DNA from: Rhizophagus sp. LPA8_4_AMF
Lineage: Eukaryota > Glomeromycota > Glomeromycetes > Glomerales > Glomeraceae
Direction: 5' to 3'
DNA: 25,063 bases
NCBI GenBank assembly: GCA_021464525.1
Contig: JADRCO010000880.1
Span: forward strand, 1 to 25,063
Positions 8,412 through 16,898 of this stretch are shown in pieces. The position numbers and the translations under genes were made by a program. How positions within the stretch are numbered: the stretch's first letter is position 1; each line of letters starts with the position of its first letter. The notes under the pieces are model-generated. The model did no database searches. It was given only the letters and a program-made list of their open reading frames with translations, and was not told where the DNA came from.

Positions 8412-9433
8412 CAAAACGATCATTAATAATTCAGATCATCGCTGTACCTAAATTCATGGAAACTTTTAAGCACTAAAGACATTAAAGCCATTCACGACAG
8501 ATGCTCAATCACTAGAAAGGAAGACGATAAAAATTGATGCAACAAATACCGTCACGTCACCTATAGAATACTAGATTCATTAAACAAATGTGATCTCCCT
8601 GATCAGGGATCATGAGTGTGCCTATTTGCTGGGAAATCATATTGGAAAAACAAAGGATTGGGACTATAGAACGTACGCTTTTTCTAAAAAGATGCAAATA
8701 ATAATTGGTAACATATTTTTAGCGAACATGAGATAATAATTACTAAACACATCAAAGAATCTTTACAAGGTATAGCAGAAGAGAGTAATCATGGGAGATT
8801 ATAGTAATTCAATTGTTGAATGGGATTGAACTAGTATCGAAACCTAGAAGACCATAGAGTAGTTAGACTCACATTGCTGTTTTGTAAGACATTTCGCCCA
8901 AAAAAAGATGCCAACGAGAATTTATTATGTGAGCATAAAAAGAATACATTGTTATATTAAGAACTTGTTTAGACATGTTCAATGCAAAAGAAATCAATAA
9001 GAAAAAATTCACGCGAATTTTTTAAATCAATGACTACAATAGTGTATTTAAATTAATCAATAAAATAAATAATAATAATAAAAGAATCTCTTGTTTGCTA
9101 CTAAGGAAATGTATCGGTAATGGACTGATAGTGGCAGCTTCTAGTTCTATCTTTTGACAATCATGTATTCACATTTGGTCGGATGCTACATATACCAAAT
9201 TGAAAAAATGGACGATGAACAAGCTCTGAATTGGAGGTTTGACGATTGGAGTTAAACCGCGTGAAATAAGTAGGTTAAAAATAGTACATTAATTAGACTA
9301 TAATTTGTTGGGCGTTTAATTTGAAGGTAATCAATCATTAAGTCACCTCCGTTAATTTAACATAATCATATAATAATTTAATCTAAAATATTGATCTAAA
9401 TCATCTAATGATAAAATTTCTAAGAATTAATAA
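8412..9433. other. Degenerate stretch of about 1 kb, no identifiable gene
   Basis: The first 200 bases still give protein-like shreds on the plus strand, but every frame is interrupted often. A 14-bp palindrome (TCCCTGATCAGGGA) lies at 8596-8609. Nothing else was recognised up to 9433. Confidence 0.4.
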
Positions 9434-9562
9434 ATTTCATGCTTCAATAATTTCTTCGTTCCTAAATCTTCCTGTTGTATCATGCCTTCAATTGATGTAC
9501 ATGTCCTAAATAAATACATTGATGAAACTTATGAAGATAAACTTTTGTCGAACCTGAAATAA
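9434..9562 (+). pseudogene. Short coding-like fragment ending KYIDETYEDKLLSNLK
   Basis: An open stretch of 42 residues contains NNFFVPKSSCC, an internal ATG at 9482, and then MPSIDVHVLNKYIDE and TYEDKLLSNLK before TAA. It has no start of its own and no recognised domain. It may belong with the next fragment at 9652-9894. Confidence 0.25.
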
Positions 9563-9651
9563 TATATCGAGTTGAAATTTTTGACGAATGTTGGATTTGT
9601 CACGTGACTTTTGTCGTTATTACGACAGTTTGTCATATGCAAAATAATGTT

Positions 9652-9894
9652 CGGATATTTCATAAATTACACAAACCGAAAAATGCAACCGATCAGAGCT
9701 AGTGCGATGCAGAAAGCAATGTCCTTTTAACATCGGGGAGATGGTGATCAAATTCTTCGAGAACCTTCCAAGGACTTCGGCTCTATCATAAGAACGTAAA
9801 ATTTGATCGTGATTTGATTTGTTCGATCATTCAAATGAAATATGACAATATCCTTGGAAATAACACTTTCGAAAGTTGGAAACGTGAAATTTAA
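9652..9894 (+). pseudogene. Coding remnant, unknown protein
   Basis: One plus-strand frame runs from about 9652 to TAA at 9892 with two in-frame stops. Its last 48 codons are uninterrupted and contain SSRTFQGLRLYHKNVKFDR, DLICSIIQMKYDNILG and NNTFESWKREI. Upstream lies a small TGTCGT/ACGACA hairpin (9612-9627) beside a CACGTG (9601). No family recognised. Confidence 0.3.
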
Positions 9895-10224
9895 AGTACT
9901 TGACTTTTTACTTATAAAAAAAAAAAAGATTAGTTGTATGTTAACTATAAAATTCTCTTAATTTGAAAAAATTTTATTCAAAAGGGAAAGGCGGAAAACG
10001 CATTAATATTTTATTATAAATTACCAAAGTATTAAATTCTGCCGCAGAATTCGATGAATTCAGAGATTCAATTGTGTTTTGCTGTAGATTTAGTTTCATA
10101 ATATACTGTATATATATATTCTTTTTTTTTCATCAGATCAGTAAATTACTGATATATTTTAGTACTAATCTTAAATAAATCAACAATTGAAAACATTTAG
10201 ATCACCTGTATGAATTAATTTGGA
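9895..10224. other. AT-rich stretch with small hairpins
   Basis: Contains an 11-base A run near 9920, ATTCTG/CAGAAT hairpin arms near 10036-10050, and ATCAGTA/TACTGAT arms at 10137-10153. No gene seen. Confidence 0.4.
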
Positions 10225-10440
10225 TTATGTACCGTACAATATCAAATTGATGCAATGTGCGATGCATAACTTATCTTGAAAAATTTCGCGTGCTTTTCTA
10301 ACGTTTAAAGCATTATCAGAGACTACGGCCAATATTCGATCAACTCCAATATCAATAATGACTTTTTCGATAACCAATGATAAATATTCTCCAATATGTG
10401 AACGTTGTAGCGTATCTTATGTAATGTTATAGTAAATGAT
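10225..10440 (-). pseudogene. hAT-family transposase fragment
   Basis: On the minus strand, 10416 to 10225 is open for 63 codons and reads RSHIGEYLSLVIEKVI, IDIGVDRILAVVSDNALNVR and REIFQDKLCIAHCINLIL. The combination 'AVVSDNA.NVR.AR' followed closely by 'CIAHCINLI' is the signature of hAT superfamily transposases in their DUF659/RNase-H-like core. The D of SDNA corresponds to a conserved acidic residue, and CIAHCINL to the conserved C..H..NL block. Protein-like sequence continues upstream to about 10440 beyond a TAA. The dimerisation domain, zinc finger and terminal repeats are missing, so this is a dead internal piece of a transposase normally 600-800 residues long. Confidence 0.75.
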
Positions 10441-10643
10441 AGATTAGTGTATTCATTTCATCGCCTATGTCACGATTTTTCGCTAAAATTATTTGATCAT
10501 TATGAATATTTATCGGCGATATCATGATTTTATCACTGGAATTATGATAAATTTAATAAATTTAAAACATTTTTGTTCGTGCTAAAGCTTATTTCCAGAA
10601 TATTATTTGCGTGATCCAGTGTGAAGCAACGGGCCGTTACTAG

Positions 10644-10912
10644 GATAATATTAAAATTTTTATCAATTTTATTTTACAATATAATAATAAATAATAACTC
10701 ATCATAACGTTTAACATTAATTTGCATTATTTATATAATAATTATTCATTGAATTAAGGAAATGTTTGAGATGTATTTACTGTATCAAGGTTTCTCCAAT
10801 GAAATTTACAACCATAACTGGAATGTATAGTATCTAAGTATCCAACGATTTATAATCTATAAAAGTCAATTTTTTTAAAAAATAATATTATGTTGCTACA
10901 TTCACACCCATG
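10644..10912. other. AT-rich spacer
   Basis: No gene or clear repeat. Just before it, at 10628-10643, a tiny hairpin (AACGGGCCGTT) is followed by CTAG. Confidence 0.4.
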
Positions 10913-11106
10913 AATGGAAAAAGTTCGGTTGAGCGACTTGATTCGGTTCGTTCCATTCGATTTGGTACATCGGTTTCAAATCGGGTTTGATAAATCTTGA
11001 TATGTACTGACTCGGATTTAGACCAAAGTGACAACTGACAAAAATCAATTATGGAACCGAAACAGTTTTTTTGGTTTGACTCTGCTCAACTCGGTTTTTT
11101 CAATAG
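10913..11106. mobile_element. Possible old MITE with weak inverted ends
   Basis: The left part (around 10913-10950, GAAAAAGTTCGGTTGAGC...) resembles the reverse complement of the right part (around 11072-11106, GCTCAACTCGGTTTTTT) over about 35 bases at some 65% identity. The interior is rich in TTCGG/TTCGGTT units. This could be an eroded non-autonomous DNA element. No target-site duplication was found. Confidence 0.3.
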
Positions 11107-11111
11107 TATCG

Positions 11112-11155
11112 TGGAGGTGGAGGTGGAGGCGGAGGAGGTGGTGATGGTGGAGGTG
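11112..11155 (+). repeat. G-rich hexamer tract, potential G-quadruplex
   Basis: A 44-base tract made of GGA and GGT/GGC triplets has more than ten GG runs in an otherwise AT-rich region. In one frame it encodes a poly-glycine stretch followed by GEAPTLGRTSSPHPYTHLI and a stop, but no start or upstream coding sequence supports a gene. Confidence 0.5.
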
Positions 11156-11392
11156 AAGCTCCTACACTGGGCCGGACGAGTAGTCCCCATCCCTATACAC
11201 ATCTGATTTAATAAATTAGAGTGTACTGAATAATCCGTAATCAATAATAAATTTGAGATTTATGGAAAAATCCATACTTTGAATGGCGCCAAAAAAATCT
11301 GACAAATATAGCTAAGCCACGTACTTCTAATTTGTACCAAATCGTCTCCATTTAAAAAACTCTCAAGTACATTGATAGTACGTGCAAAATGA

Positions 11393-11593
11393 CTAAAAAA
11401 AAGCATCAGATTTAGAAAGAAAAAAAATATGAAACAATTGATTAAAATAAATAATATTTATACAAAGGAAGCAAACATTGCAAGAACAGTTTGTACTAAG
11501 ACCTCCGATTACCATTGTTGTATATTTGAATGGATGATTATTAAAAGTTAGACCATATGGAGTTAGCGATCCCAGTGACCACTCTTGGTACTT
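11393..11593 (-). other. Minus-strand open stretch, possible exon remnant
   Basis: A 66-codon stretch free of stops but without a start contains KYQEWSLGSLTPYGLTFNNH, PFKYTTMVIGGLSTNCSCNV and a hydrophobic, cysteine-containing tail. Frames of this length are expected a few times by chance in a window of this composition; only the varied amino-acid content of the first half hints at old coding sequence. Confidence 0.15.
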
Positions 11594-12469
11594 TCACACT
11601 TTGCTTAAACCTAGTAAACATTCATTTAAATTTACGATCGCTGTGATGTTATAAGATTCTTAAATATTTCATTATCGACAAAATTTTCTTATAAAAACGG
11701 TTCGTACCACATACATATTCCTTTCTCGTTTTATGTAGTTACTAAATGATGAACTTATTGCATGGATCAAGAACATTTCTCCAATAAAATTAAGTTAAAT
11801 TACACTTAAATTAATAAATCAAACTTACCGGGAAATTAAATTATCTTCTGTATTCCGGAATCTTCTTGTAATTTTTTCATTGAATTAACAATGATTGCAT
11901 CAATCTATAAAAAAAAGATCAAAATTTATTATGGTTGTTGACTTTATAATATTTGATCCGTTTCTTTAAAGAAAAAATTCATGAAAATCCTACGGGTCGT
12001 ATCTATATTTTAATAAAAAATTTTTTTGCGATGTTCGCAATTACATTTTAAATTATAAATCGAATGAATGAGTAAAAAGGGGCCAGATCAAAAAAAAAAA
12101 GAAAAAAAAAATTTATCTGGTACATGACTGTCCATTGTTACTAATGTTGAATTCAACATATCAAACACGTGATGTATATAATGAGATTAACATAATATTT
12201 ATATTATCGCTGCGGATATTTAAATACAGTATTATTTTAACGCTTAATTTTCACAAATCAATCCGTCCAAGGACATTTCTCTACAGATTAAAGGAACAAA
12301 TTTCTGGAACTCTTTATTTCGGATATGGGGAGTAATAACAAAAATACTTTGTGATAATCGGAATGACTTAAATGATTTACAAATTGGGACTCAACAACAC
12401 CATATCATATCGATCTACAAAAAAGATGATTATTATGATAAAATAGAAGAACGATTTAGAATTGCATGA
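11594..12469. other. AT-rich stretch with small hairpins, no gene
   Basis: Holds TTGCGA/TCGCAA hairpin arms near 12026, CCAGAT/ATCTGG arms (12083-12088, 12115-12120) around an interrupted A run, and a CACGTG at 12166. The open frame at 12135-12335 shows no coding character. Confidence 0.4.
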
Positions 12470-12953
12470 GTGATACAATTTTTTTTTTTAAAAAAAAAAT
12501 GGATTTATTTTTGAGAAGAAATAATTTGCCTAATTTGTTCACATTGAATGTTTTTTTTGGTAAGATGCTTCTTTATTTTTCTTCCATTTTATTTTTCTTC
12601 CATTCTAAAAAAAAAAATGATTTATCAAACAAAAGACAACAGGTGACCAATTCTGAAAACGCCAACATACATCGGATTTCTTAAAAAATACTTTTACTAT
12701 TATAAATAAAATATACATTTGAAACCTGTTAAGAGTTAGAATCAAATAAAATTTATCTAATCCATTAAGAATTTTGATAATGTATTGTTGTACAGTACAT
12801 AATAAATTTTATTGTAAAAAATTATTTTTAAAATCATGAGATAAATTTTATTTTGTTTATATTTTGTTTCACATATAAATATTCTATAATTAGATTAAAA
12901 TATACAACATATTTTTTTATAATGAATGATTTTTTTTTTATAAATCACTTTTT

Positions 12954-13187
12954 TAATCGTTCCTTTTAAAGAATTCCATATCTTAAAAAAGTCTCATGAA
13001 ATACGCCCTCGATGATCACATTGTTCTACAACATTTTTTACGTAACTCATTTAGATGCCTAGAACAAACAACAAACATATGGAACCTCCTTTCCTTTCGT
13101 CGTTTAAACGCGAAAAAGGAAATCGATTCACGTGATACCTTGTATTTGTTTGGCCAAGGATCTGCAAATTTTTTAAGGCATTATAAA
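12954..13187 (+). pseudogene. Conserved short-ORF block, unit A copy (frame broken)
   Basis: The sequence matches 15807-16047 in unit B: 94% over the first 116 bases, with 42 identical bases before the ATG, and 36 identical bases at the far end (13152-13187). From ATG at 12996 it encodes MKYALDDHIVLQHFLRNSF, RCLEQT and then leaves the frame used by the unit B copy. In another frame it still gives TYGTSFP, a TAA, and TRKRKS. The differences in the shared first 24 codons are five synonymous and two amino-acid changing, which suggests past selection on a protein. This copy looks inactivated after codon 24. A frame to 13250 stays open but diverges from the sister copy, so I do not accept it as the product. 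Confidence 0.5.
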
Positions 13188-13783
13188 TTATGCGAATATT
13201 GTTATTTTTTGATAAAAAAACAATATTCTTTTCAATTATATGCATTATAATAAATAAATACAACAATATTTTATTATCGCACGAAATTTATAAGCACGCA
13301 AAAATATAATACACCGAATTCTTAAAATTTAATAAATAAAAAAATAATAATTAGGATTGAACATAACAATAGGTTTTGAACCATACCATACATGGAATAA
13401 AATGATTTGACAATACGGGGTAATTTAATAAAAGGATTTAACGTTCACAAATAAGATTTCAAATTTTTTATGGAAAATTACCAAATGTTACATATAATAG
13501 AACAATATCCATGATCATTTAATTAATTAATATTCCTAACATAGATATTGAACAAAGTATTATTAAAAATTAAATCATTGTTCCTAGACTCCTAGTATAG
13601 TAACTAATTTATGCATACCCATTTTTGGTTATTGTTTATTGTTTGCACGTTGAAAGAAAAAGTATTTATGTCATACAATCGTAGAAATCATTCTAAGCCA
13701 AATTTCTTTCACAATACAGTAGATGGGATTAATTCCTTTGATATAATGATAAATCTCGTTAACCATTTCATTGTAAAAATTAG
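13188..13783. other. Intergenic upstream region of HMG gene A
   Basis: AT-rich. Two short blocks are shared with unit B: around 13368-13425 (GAATAAAATGATTT then GGGTAATTT) and around 13482-13505 (CCAAAT then ATATAATAGAA). These could be regulatory or simply residual duplication. The frame at 13611-13799 is not credible. Confidence 0.5.
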
Positions 13784-13803
13784 ATATATAAGAGCCTAAA
13801 TTT
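13784..13803 (+). promoter_or_regulatory. Core promoter of HMG gene A (TATA box)
   Basis: ATATATAAGAGCCTAAATTT is matched in unit B by a copy differing at one base. The TATATAAG core is a good TATA box 114 bases before the ATG at 13917. It is conserved while flanking sequence has diverged, which supports function. Confidence 0.6.
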
Positions 13804-13916
13804 TTTTCATGTTTTTTTTTCAAAAAAAAAAAGTAAATAATAAATTCAAAAACATTTATTTCTCTTCTTAATTTTTCCCAATATCTAGAAAAAAAGTCTT
13901 TTCAAAAATCGTTAAA

Positions 13917-14438
13917 ATGGCCGAAGATAAATTTCCAATGGAATTTTTAGCGACATCTCTAGTTCAAAGATTAAATAGAAAAAACATTTTCCCACCATTA
14001 TTCAATGATCCCGAATCATTCATTGCCTCGACTGGATCAAAACCAAAAAAACCTTCTAATTCATTTATTATTTGCAGACGAAATGTTTGCAAAGAGGCGA
14101 ACAGAAAAGGAGCTCACAACATGCGTGTGATAAGCAAGGCGGCTAGCATATTATGGAATAGTGCGACTCCTGAAGAAAAGGATGTATATAAACAGATAGC
14201 CGAACGTGTTTATGAAATCCATATATTAAGAAATTCAAATTTAATTAATTCAACTTCATTTAAAATTGAATTAACAGCCCAACCTCCTTCAACCCTTTCA
14301 TTTTCCTCACTTCCACTTCCTTTCCCCTCTCCATCTTCTATACTCGAAACATCAAATACATATTTTAATGTTAACAAGCAAATCATTCCATTTAATTCTA
14401 AGGATTCCGATGAAAAACATCATTATAAATGGATTTAA
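13917..14438 (+). CDS. MATA-HMG-type HMG-box protein, 173 aa
   Basis: An intact single-exon frame from ATG to TAA. The N-terminal segment LATSLVQRLNRKNIFPPLF (11-29) precedes an HMG box at about residues 44-105: KKPSNSFIICRRN (44-56) is the conserved N-terminal strand and helix-1 start, MRVISKAASILWN (69-81) carries the key Trp80, and EEKDVYKQIAERV (86-98) forms helix 3 with Tyr91. This is the MATA-HMG subclass related to fungal mating-type and sterility factors, minor-groove DNA-binding and DNA-bending proteins of the nucleus. The family is greatly expanded in arbuscular mycorrhizal fungi. After the box comes a tail of about 65 residues rich in Ser, Pro and Phe (PPSTLSFSSLPLPFPSPSS) that the sister gene lacks. 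A TATA box lies upstream. Target genes and mating role are unknown. Confidence 0.9.
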   Translation: MAEDKFPMEFLATSLVQRLNRKNIFPPLFNDPESFIASTGSKPKKPSNSFIICRRNVCKEANRKGAHNMRVISKAASILWNSATPEEKDVYKQIAERVYEIHILRNSNLINSTSFKIELTAQPPSTLSFSSLPLPFPSPSSILETSNTYFNVNKQIIPFNSKDSDEKHHYKWI

Positions 14439-14511
14439 TTTAGTTTAATAATAATTTTCTTTTTAGTTTAAATTTAATAATTTTCTTTTAGTTTAAGTTT
14501 AATAGTTTTAT
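14439..14511. repeat. Three tandem units of about 25 bp after HMG gene A
   Basis: TTTAGTTTAA...TTTAATA.TTTT-type units occur three times directly after the stop codon, in the likely 3' untranslated region. An AATAAA-type signal (TTAATAAAC) lies near 14595. Confidence 0.6.
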
Positions 14512-14633
14512 TCATTTATCAATTTTTTTTTTTTTACTCATGTTTACAATAATAATTATTTCTTTCTATAGAATGTATTGATTTTTATATTTTATTAATA
14601 AACAAATCAATTTTATATAAATATTAATTATAC

Positions 14634-14689
14634 ATGCAGTAATTGTCCGAAGCGGAGCGGAGGATATTTTATTTAGTAACTAACTGCAT
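14634..14689. repeat. Short element with purine-rich core and ATGCAGT/ACTGCAT ends
   Basis: Perfect 7-bp inverted ends (14634-14640, 14683-14689) flank GTCCGAAGCGGAGCGGAGGA (14645-14664), a GC-rich purine tract in an AT-rich setting. I recall GAAGCGGAGCGGAGG strings as common in Rhizophagus assemblies, which would make this a dispersed repeat, but I could not check. It may form a stem-loop at the 3' end of HMG gene A transcripts. Confidence 0.45.
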
Positions 14690-14997
14690 TTTATAGGAAA
14701 TTAACGAATAATGTATTAAGTATTTTAAAAATATATGATCTTCACGATTTGAATTCTTTTGAATTTTTTGATCTTATAATTACGTATAATTTGAGAAAAT
14801 TGAAACTATTTCATTTTAATTTTCAATTTTAGGATTTAGGAGAACTTAAATGTAGTAAAGACCAACAATTTATTATATCGCATTGCCTCACATGATTATA
14901 TAATTTCGTTATAAAGTAGAATTACTTCGCGCTCCCAAATTAATCCAACTATTATTCTATACATTACGCATATTACATATATATTGAACAAATAGCT
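14690..14997. other. AT-rich spacer between HMG units
   Basis: No gene or repeat recognised. Confidence 0.4.
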
Positions 14998-15100
14998 TTG
15001 GATTAAAATTCCGAATACATGTCTCACATGATTTATTTTTCCAAAAGTGTACATTTAATAAAAATCGCATTTTATTCTAAATAATTTGATTTTAATCCAA
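14998..15100. mobile_element. Small MITE-like element, 103 bp
   Basis: Perfect 12-bp inverted ends, TTGGATTAAAAT (14998-15009) and ATTTTAATCCAA (15089-15100), enclose 79 AT-rich bases. No target-site duplication was identified, so a simple inverted repeat remains possible. Confidence 0.45.
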
Positions 15101-15200
15101 GGATTACGAAACCAATGAGCAAAATTATCATGAAGGTACACCGGTACACGGAATTATATTGTTTGCATTTTATTGTCTCGCTTACGATATAACAAACTAA
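15099..15200 (+). pseudogene. Short coding-like fragment, unknown
   Basis: A stretch of 33 codons ending in TAA reads KDYETNEQNYHEGTPVHG and IILFAFYCLAYDITN. It starts inside the right end of the small inverted-repeat element and has no ATG. The composition is protein-like, but the length alone is not significant. Confidence 0.2.
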
Positions 15201-15434
15201 AGTCTGTGAGATTTACCGAAGTCATCAAGTATTGGTCTTATGAAATAATCATAAATAATCTTGATTATACAGAAACATTTGTGTATCACAAAATATGTAT
15301 CATCGTTATTGTGTATCTATAATGCCCATAGTTTCATGATCTTCATATAATCAGGGTGGTTAAGCCTTAAGGGTAATCTATTAAAAATTGATGTACTGCT
15401 ATATCAGATATTGCGTAATAAAATTTTCAATTTA

Positions 15435-15467
<33 letters not shown>

Positions 15468-15806
15468 TATCTAAATATGTTCATTTATTTGTAAAATGCC
15501 TCATTTAGGTTCTTTATTTTTTATTAAAAAAAAAAAAAATTTATTTAAACAAAAGATCATATGACCAATTCTAAAATATCGGAGTTACTAAAAGTGTAAT
15601 AGCTTTTTTTTTTAGATTTTGAAAGTATAAAATTCGTTGAAAATTTTTTTTGCTACACATGCTACACATTTATTTATTTATTTATTTATTATTTTTATGT
15701 TTCACGTATGTTTGTACCAATTATTCTAATCATTCTGTGATTAAATTAAAATAACCAACATAGTTTTATAATGAATAATTTTTTTTTTATATCGCTTTAT
15801 CACTTT

Positions 15807-16047
15807 TAATCGTTCCTTTTAAAGAATTCCATATCTTAAAAAAGTCTCATGGAATACGCCCTCGATGGTCACATTGTTCTACAGCATTTTTTGCGTAATT
15901 CATTTAGATGCTTGGAACAAACTTATGGAACCTCATTTCCATCGGCTGTTAAAACGCGAAAAAGGAAATCGGTTCACGTAATGTTTGGCCAAGATTATGT
16001 TTGACGCGTTAGGCCAAGGATCTGCAAATTTTTTAAGGCATTATAAA
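15807..16047 (+). repeat. Conserved block of unit B containing the short ORF
   Basis: The counterpart of 12954-13187. The first 42 bases before the ATG are identical, the next 74 differ at seven positions (all transitions), and the last 36 bases (16012-16047) are identical. Unlike unit A, this copy has an extra stretch between two GGCCAAG words (around 15987-16018). Confidence 0.75.
15849..16004 (+). CDS. Hypothetical 51-residue protein, conserved upstream of the HMG gene
   Basis: ATG to TGA, 51 codons. It starts MEYALDGHIVLQHFLRNSF, continues RCLEQTYGTSFPS and ends in a basic patch TRKRKS followed by VHVMFGQDYV. The TRKRKS patch resembles a nuclear localisation signal. The partner copy in unit A shares 22 of the first 24 residues, with five synonymous differences, before its frame breaks. 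An in-frame TAA upstream in both copies fixes the N-terminus unless an exon is spliced on. The composition (His, Phe, Leu, Cys, Gln) is unlike random AT-rich translation. It lies 580 bases before the ATG of HMG gene B on the same strand, and no TATA box of its own was recognised. No family recognised. It may be a real small gene, the last part of an older gene, or a remnant. Confidence 0.4.
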   Translation: MEYALDGHIVLQHFLRNSFRCLEQTYGTSFPSAVKTRKRKSVHVMFGQDYV

Positions 16048-16508
16048 CAACTAATTCCGACATTCTGTGATTCAATTAGGATAACTCCGCTCTCATTAGA
16101 TTCTTTAAAAGTCGAATGAAATGACTTTTCAAATATAAATATTAAACGAATTAAACCAAAATATATCCACGCGAAATTTAGGTGCATATGAAAATTTTGT
16201 TAATAACTAATAATTTATGAAATTTAGTTTAAAACTAAATTTAATTTTTATTGTTCCATAAAAAGTTAATACAATTAATAATAACAAGTTTGAACTAGTC
16301 ATGCAGTGAATAAAATGATTTAACATTACAGGGTAATTTTATGAAAGAACTTATCGTACACCAATAAAATTTATAAAATTTTGTTTGTGCCATTTCCAAA
16401 TACATCATATAATAGAAACAACGAAGTTATGTGATCATGTCATTGTATTGATAAATCACTTTTAAAAAGTCATATTGCAGATTTCATCGAATGTTATTGA
16501 AAAAACTC
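16048..16508. other. Intergenic upstream region of HMG gene B
   Basis: AT-rich. Contains the blocks shared with unit A around 16300-16345 and 16399-16423; otherwise diverged. Confidence 0.5.
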
Positions 16509-16528
16509 ATATATAAGCGCCTAAATTT
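16509..16528 (+). promoter_or_regulatory. Core promoter of HMG gene B (TATA box)
   Basis: ATATATAAGCGCCTAAATTT differs at one base from the element before HMG gene A. It sits only 56 bases before the ATG at 16584, giving a short predicted 5' untranslated region. Confidence 0.6.
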
Positions 16529-16583
16529 ATAAAAAAAATTAACTCCAAAAAATTTTTCAATAAAAAATCCAAATTTGATAAAA

Positions 16584-16898
16584 ATGTCAGAAATTGAAAA
16601 CTTGGCAACATCTTTAATTAATATGATTGATAGAAAAAATATTTTTCCACCTTTATTTAATAATCCGGAATCATACATTTCTCCAGTCGGACCTCGAACA
16701 AAAAAACCTCCAAATTCATTTTTAATATGCAGAATAAACGTACATAATGAAGCAAAACGAAAAGGAGTTTATAGTATGCGTGTCATCAGTAAAGCCGCTA
16801 GTATTTTATGGAATCAAGCATCCAGCGAAGAAAAAGACGTCTATAAGAAACTTTCTGAGCGTGTGCATGAAATTTACTCTACTAGAGAATCCGAATAA
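16584..16898 (+). CDS. MATA-HMG-type HMG-box protein, 104 aa
   Basis: An intact single-exon frame from ATG to TAA. The frame is open a little upstream, but only from a TTG, so the ATG at 16584 (MSEIENLATSL) is chosen; it aligns with the sister gene. RKNIFPPLFN (17-26) is identical to the sister gene. The HMG box covers about 40-99: KKPPNSFLICR (40-50), MRVISKAASILWN (65-77, Trp76) and EEKDVYKKLSERV (82-94, Tyr87). Identity with HMG gene A is 64 of 98 aligned residues. The protein ends right after the box (TRESE) and lacks the Ser/Pro-rich tail, so it is essentially a bare DNA-binding domain. It could bind the same sites and compete with, or dimerise with, the longer paralogue; that is inference. 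AATAAA-type signals follow near 17016. Confidence 0.9.
   Translation: MSEIENLATSLINMIDRKNIFPPLFNNPESYISPVGPRTKKPPNSFLICRINVHNEAKRKGVYSMRVISKAASILWNQASSEEKDVYKKLSERVHEIYSTRESE

Larger units (their letters stand above)
12470..14440. repeat. Tandem duplication unit A (HMG unit)
   Basis: This segment and 15430-16900 share, in the same order: an A/T homopolymer pair, AACAAAAGA followed by TGACCAATTCT, a TTGTTTCAC/ATGTTTCAC block, the conserved short-ORF block, a GGGTAATTT block (13420 versus 16330), a CATATAATAGAA block, the TATA promoter and the HMG gene. Indels make unit A longer. The spacer between units (14440-15430) is not shared. This is an old local duplication with uneven conservation. 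Confidence 0.8.

Noticed and set aside
10628-10643. Helitron 3' end (hairpin AACGGGCCGTT followed by CTAG)
   Set aside because: The stem is only 5 bp and the base after CTAG is G, not the T expected at a Helitron insertion; no 5' TC end or helicase was found.
12135-12335. 66-codon plus-strand frame
   Set aside because: Ile/Leu/Asn-rich, typical of random AT-rich translation, without homology or conservation in the other HMG unit.
12466-12684. 72-codon plus-strand frame with long Phe and Lys runs
   Set aside because: It encodes the T and A homopolymers at the start of duplication unit A; unit B does not keep it.
13051-13266. 71-codon minus-strand frame
   Set aside because: Antisense to the conserved short-ORF block, whose silent changes support the plus strand.
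16484-16678. 64-codon minus-strand frame over the promoter and start of HMG gene B
   Set aside because: Antisense shadow, with no counterpart in unit A.
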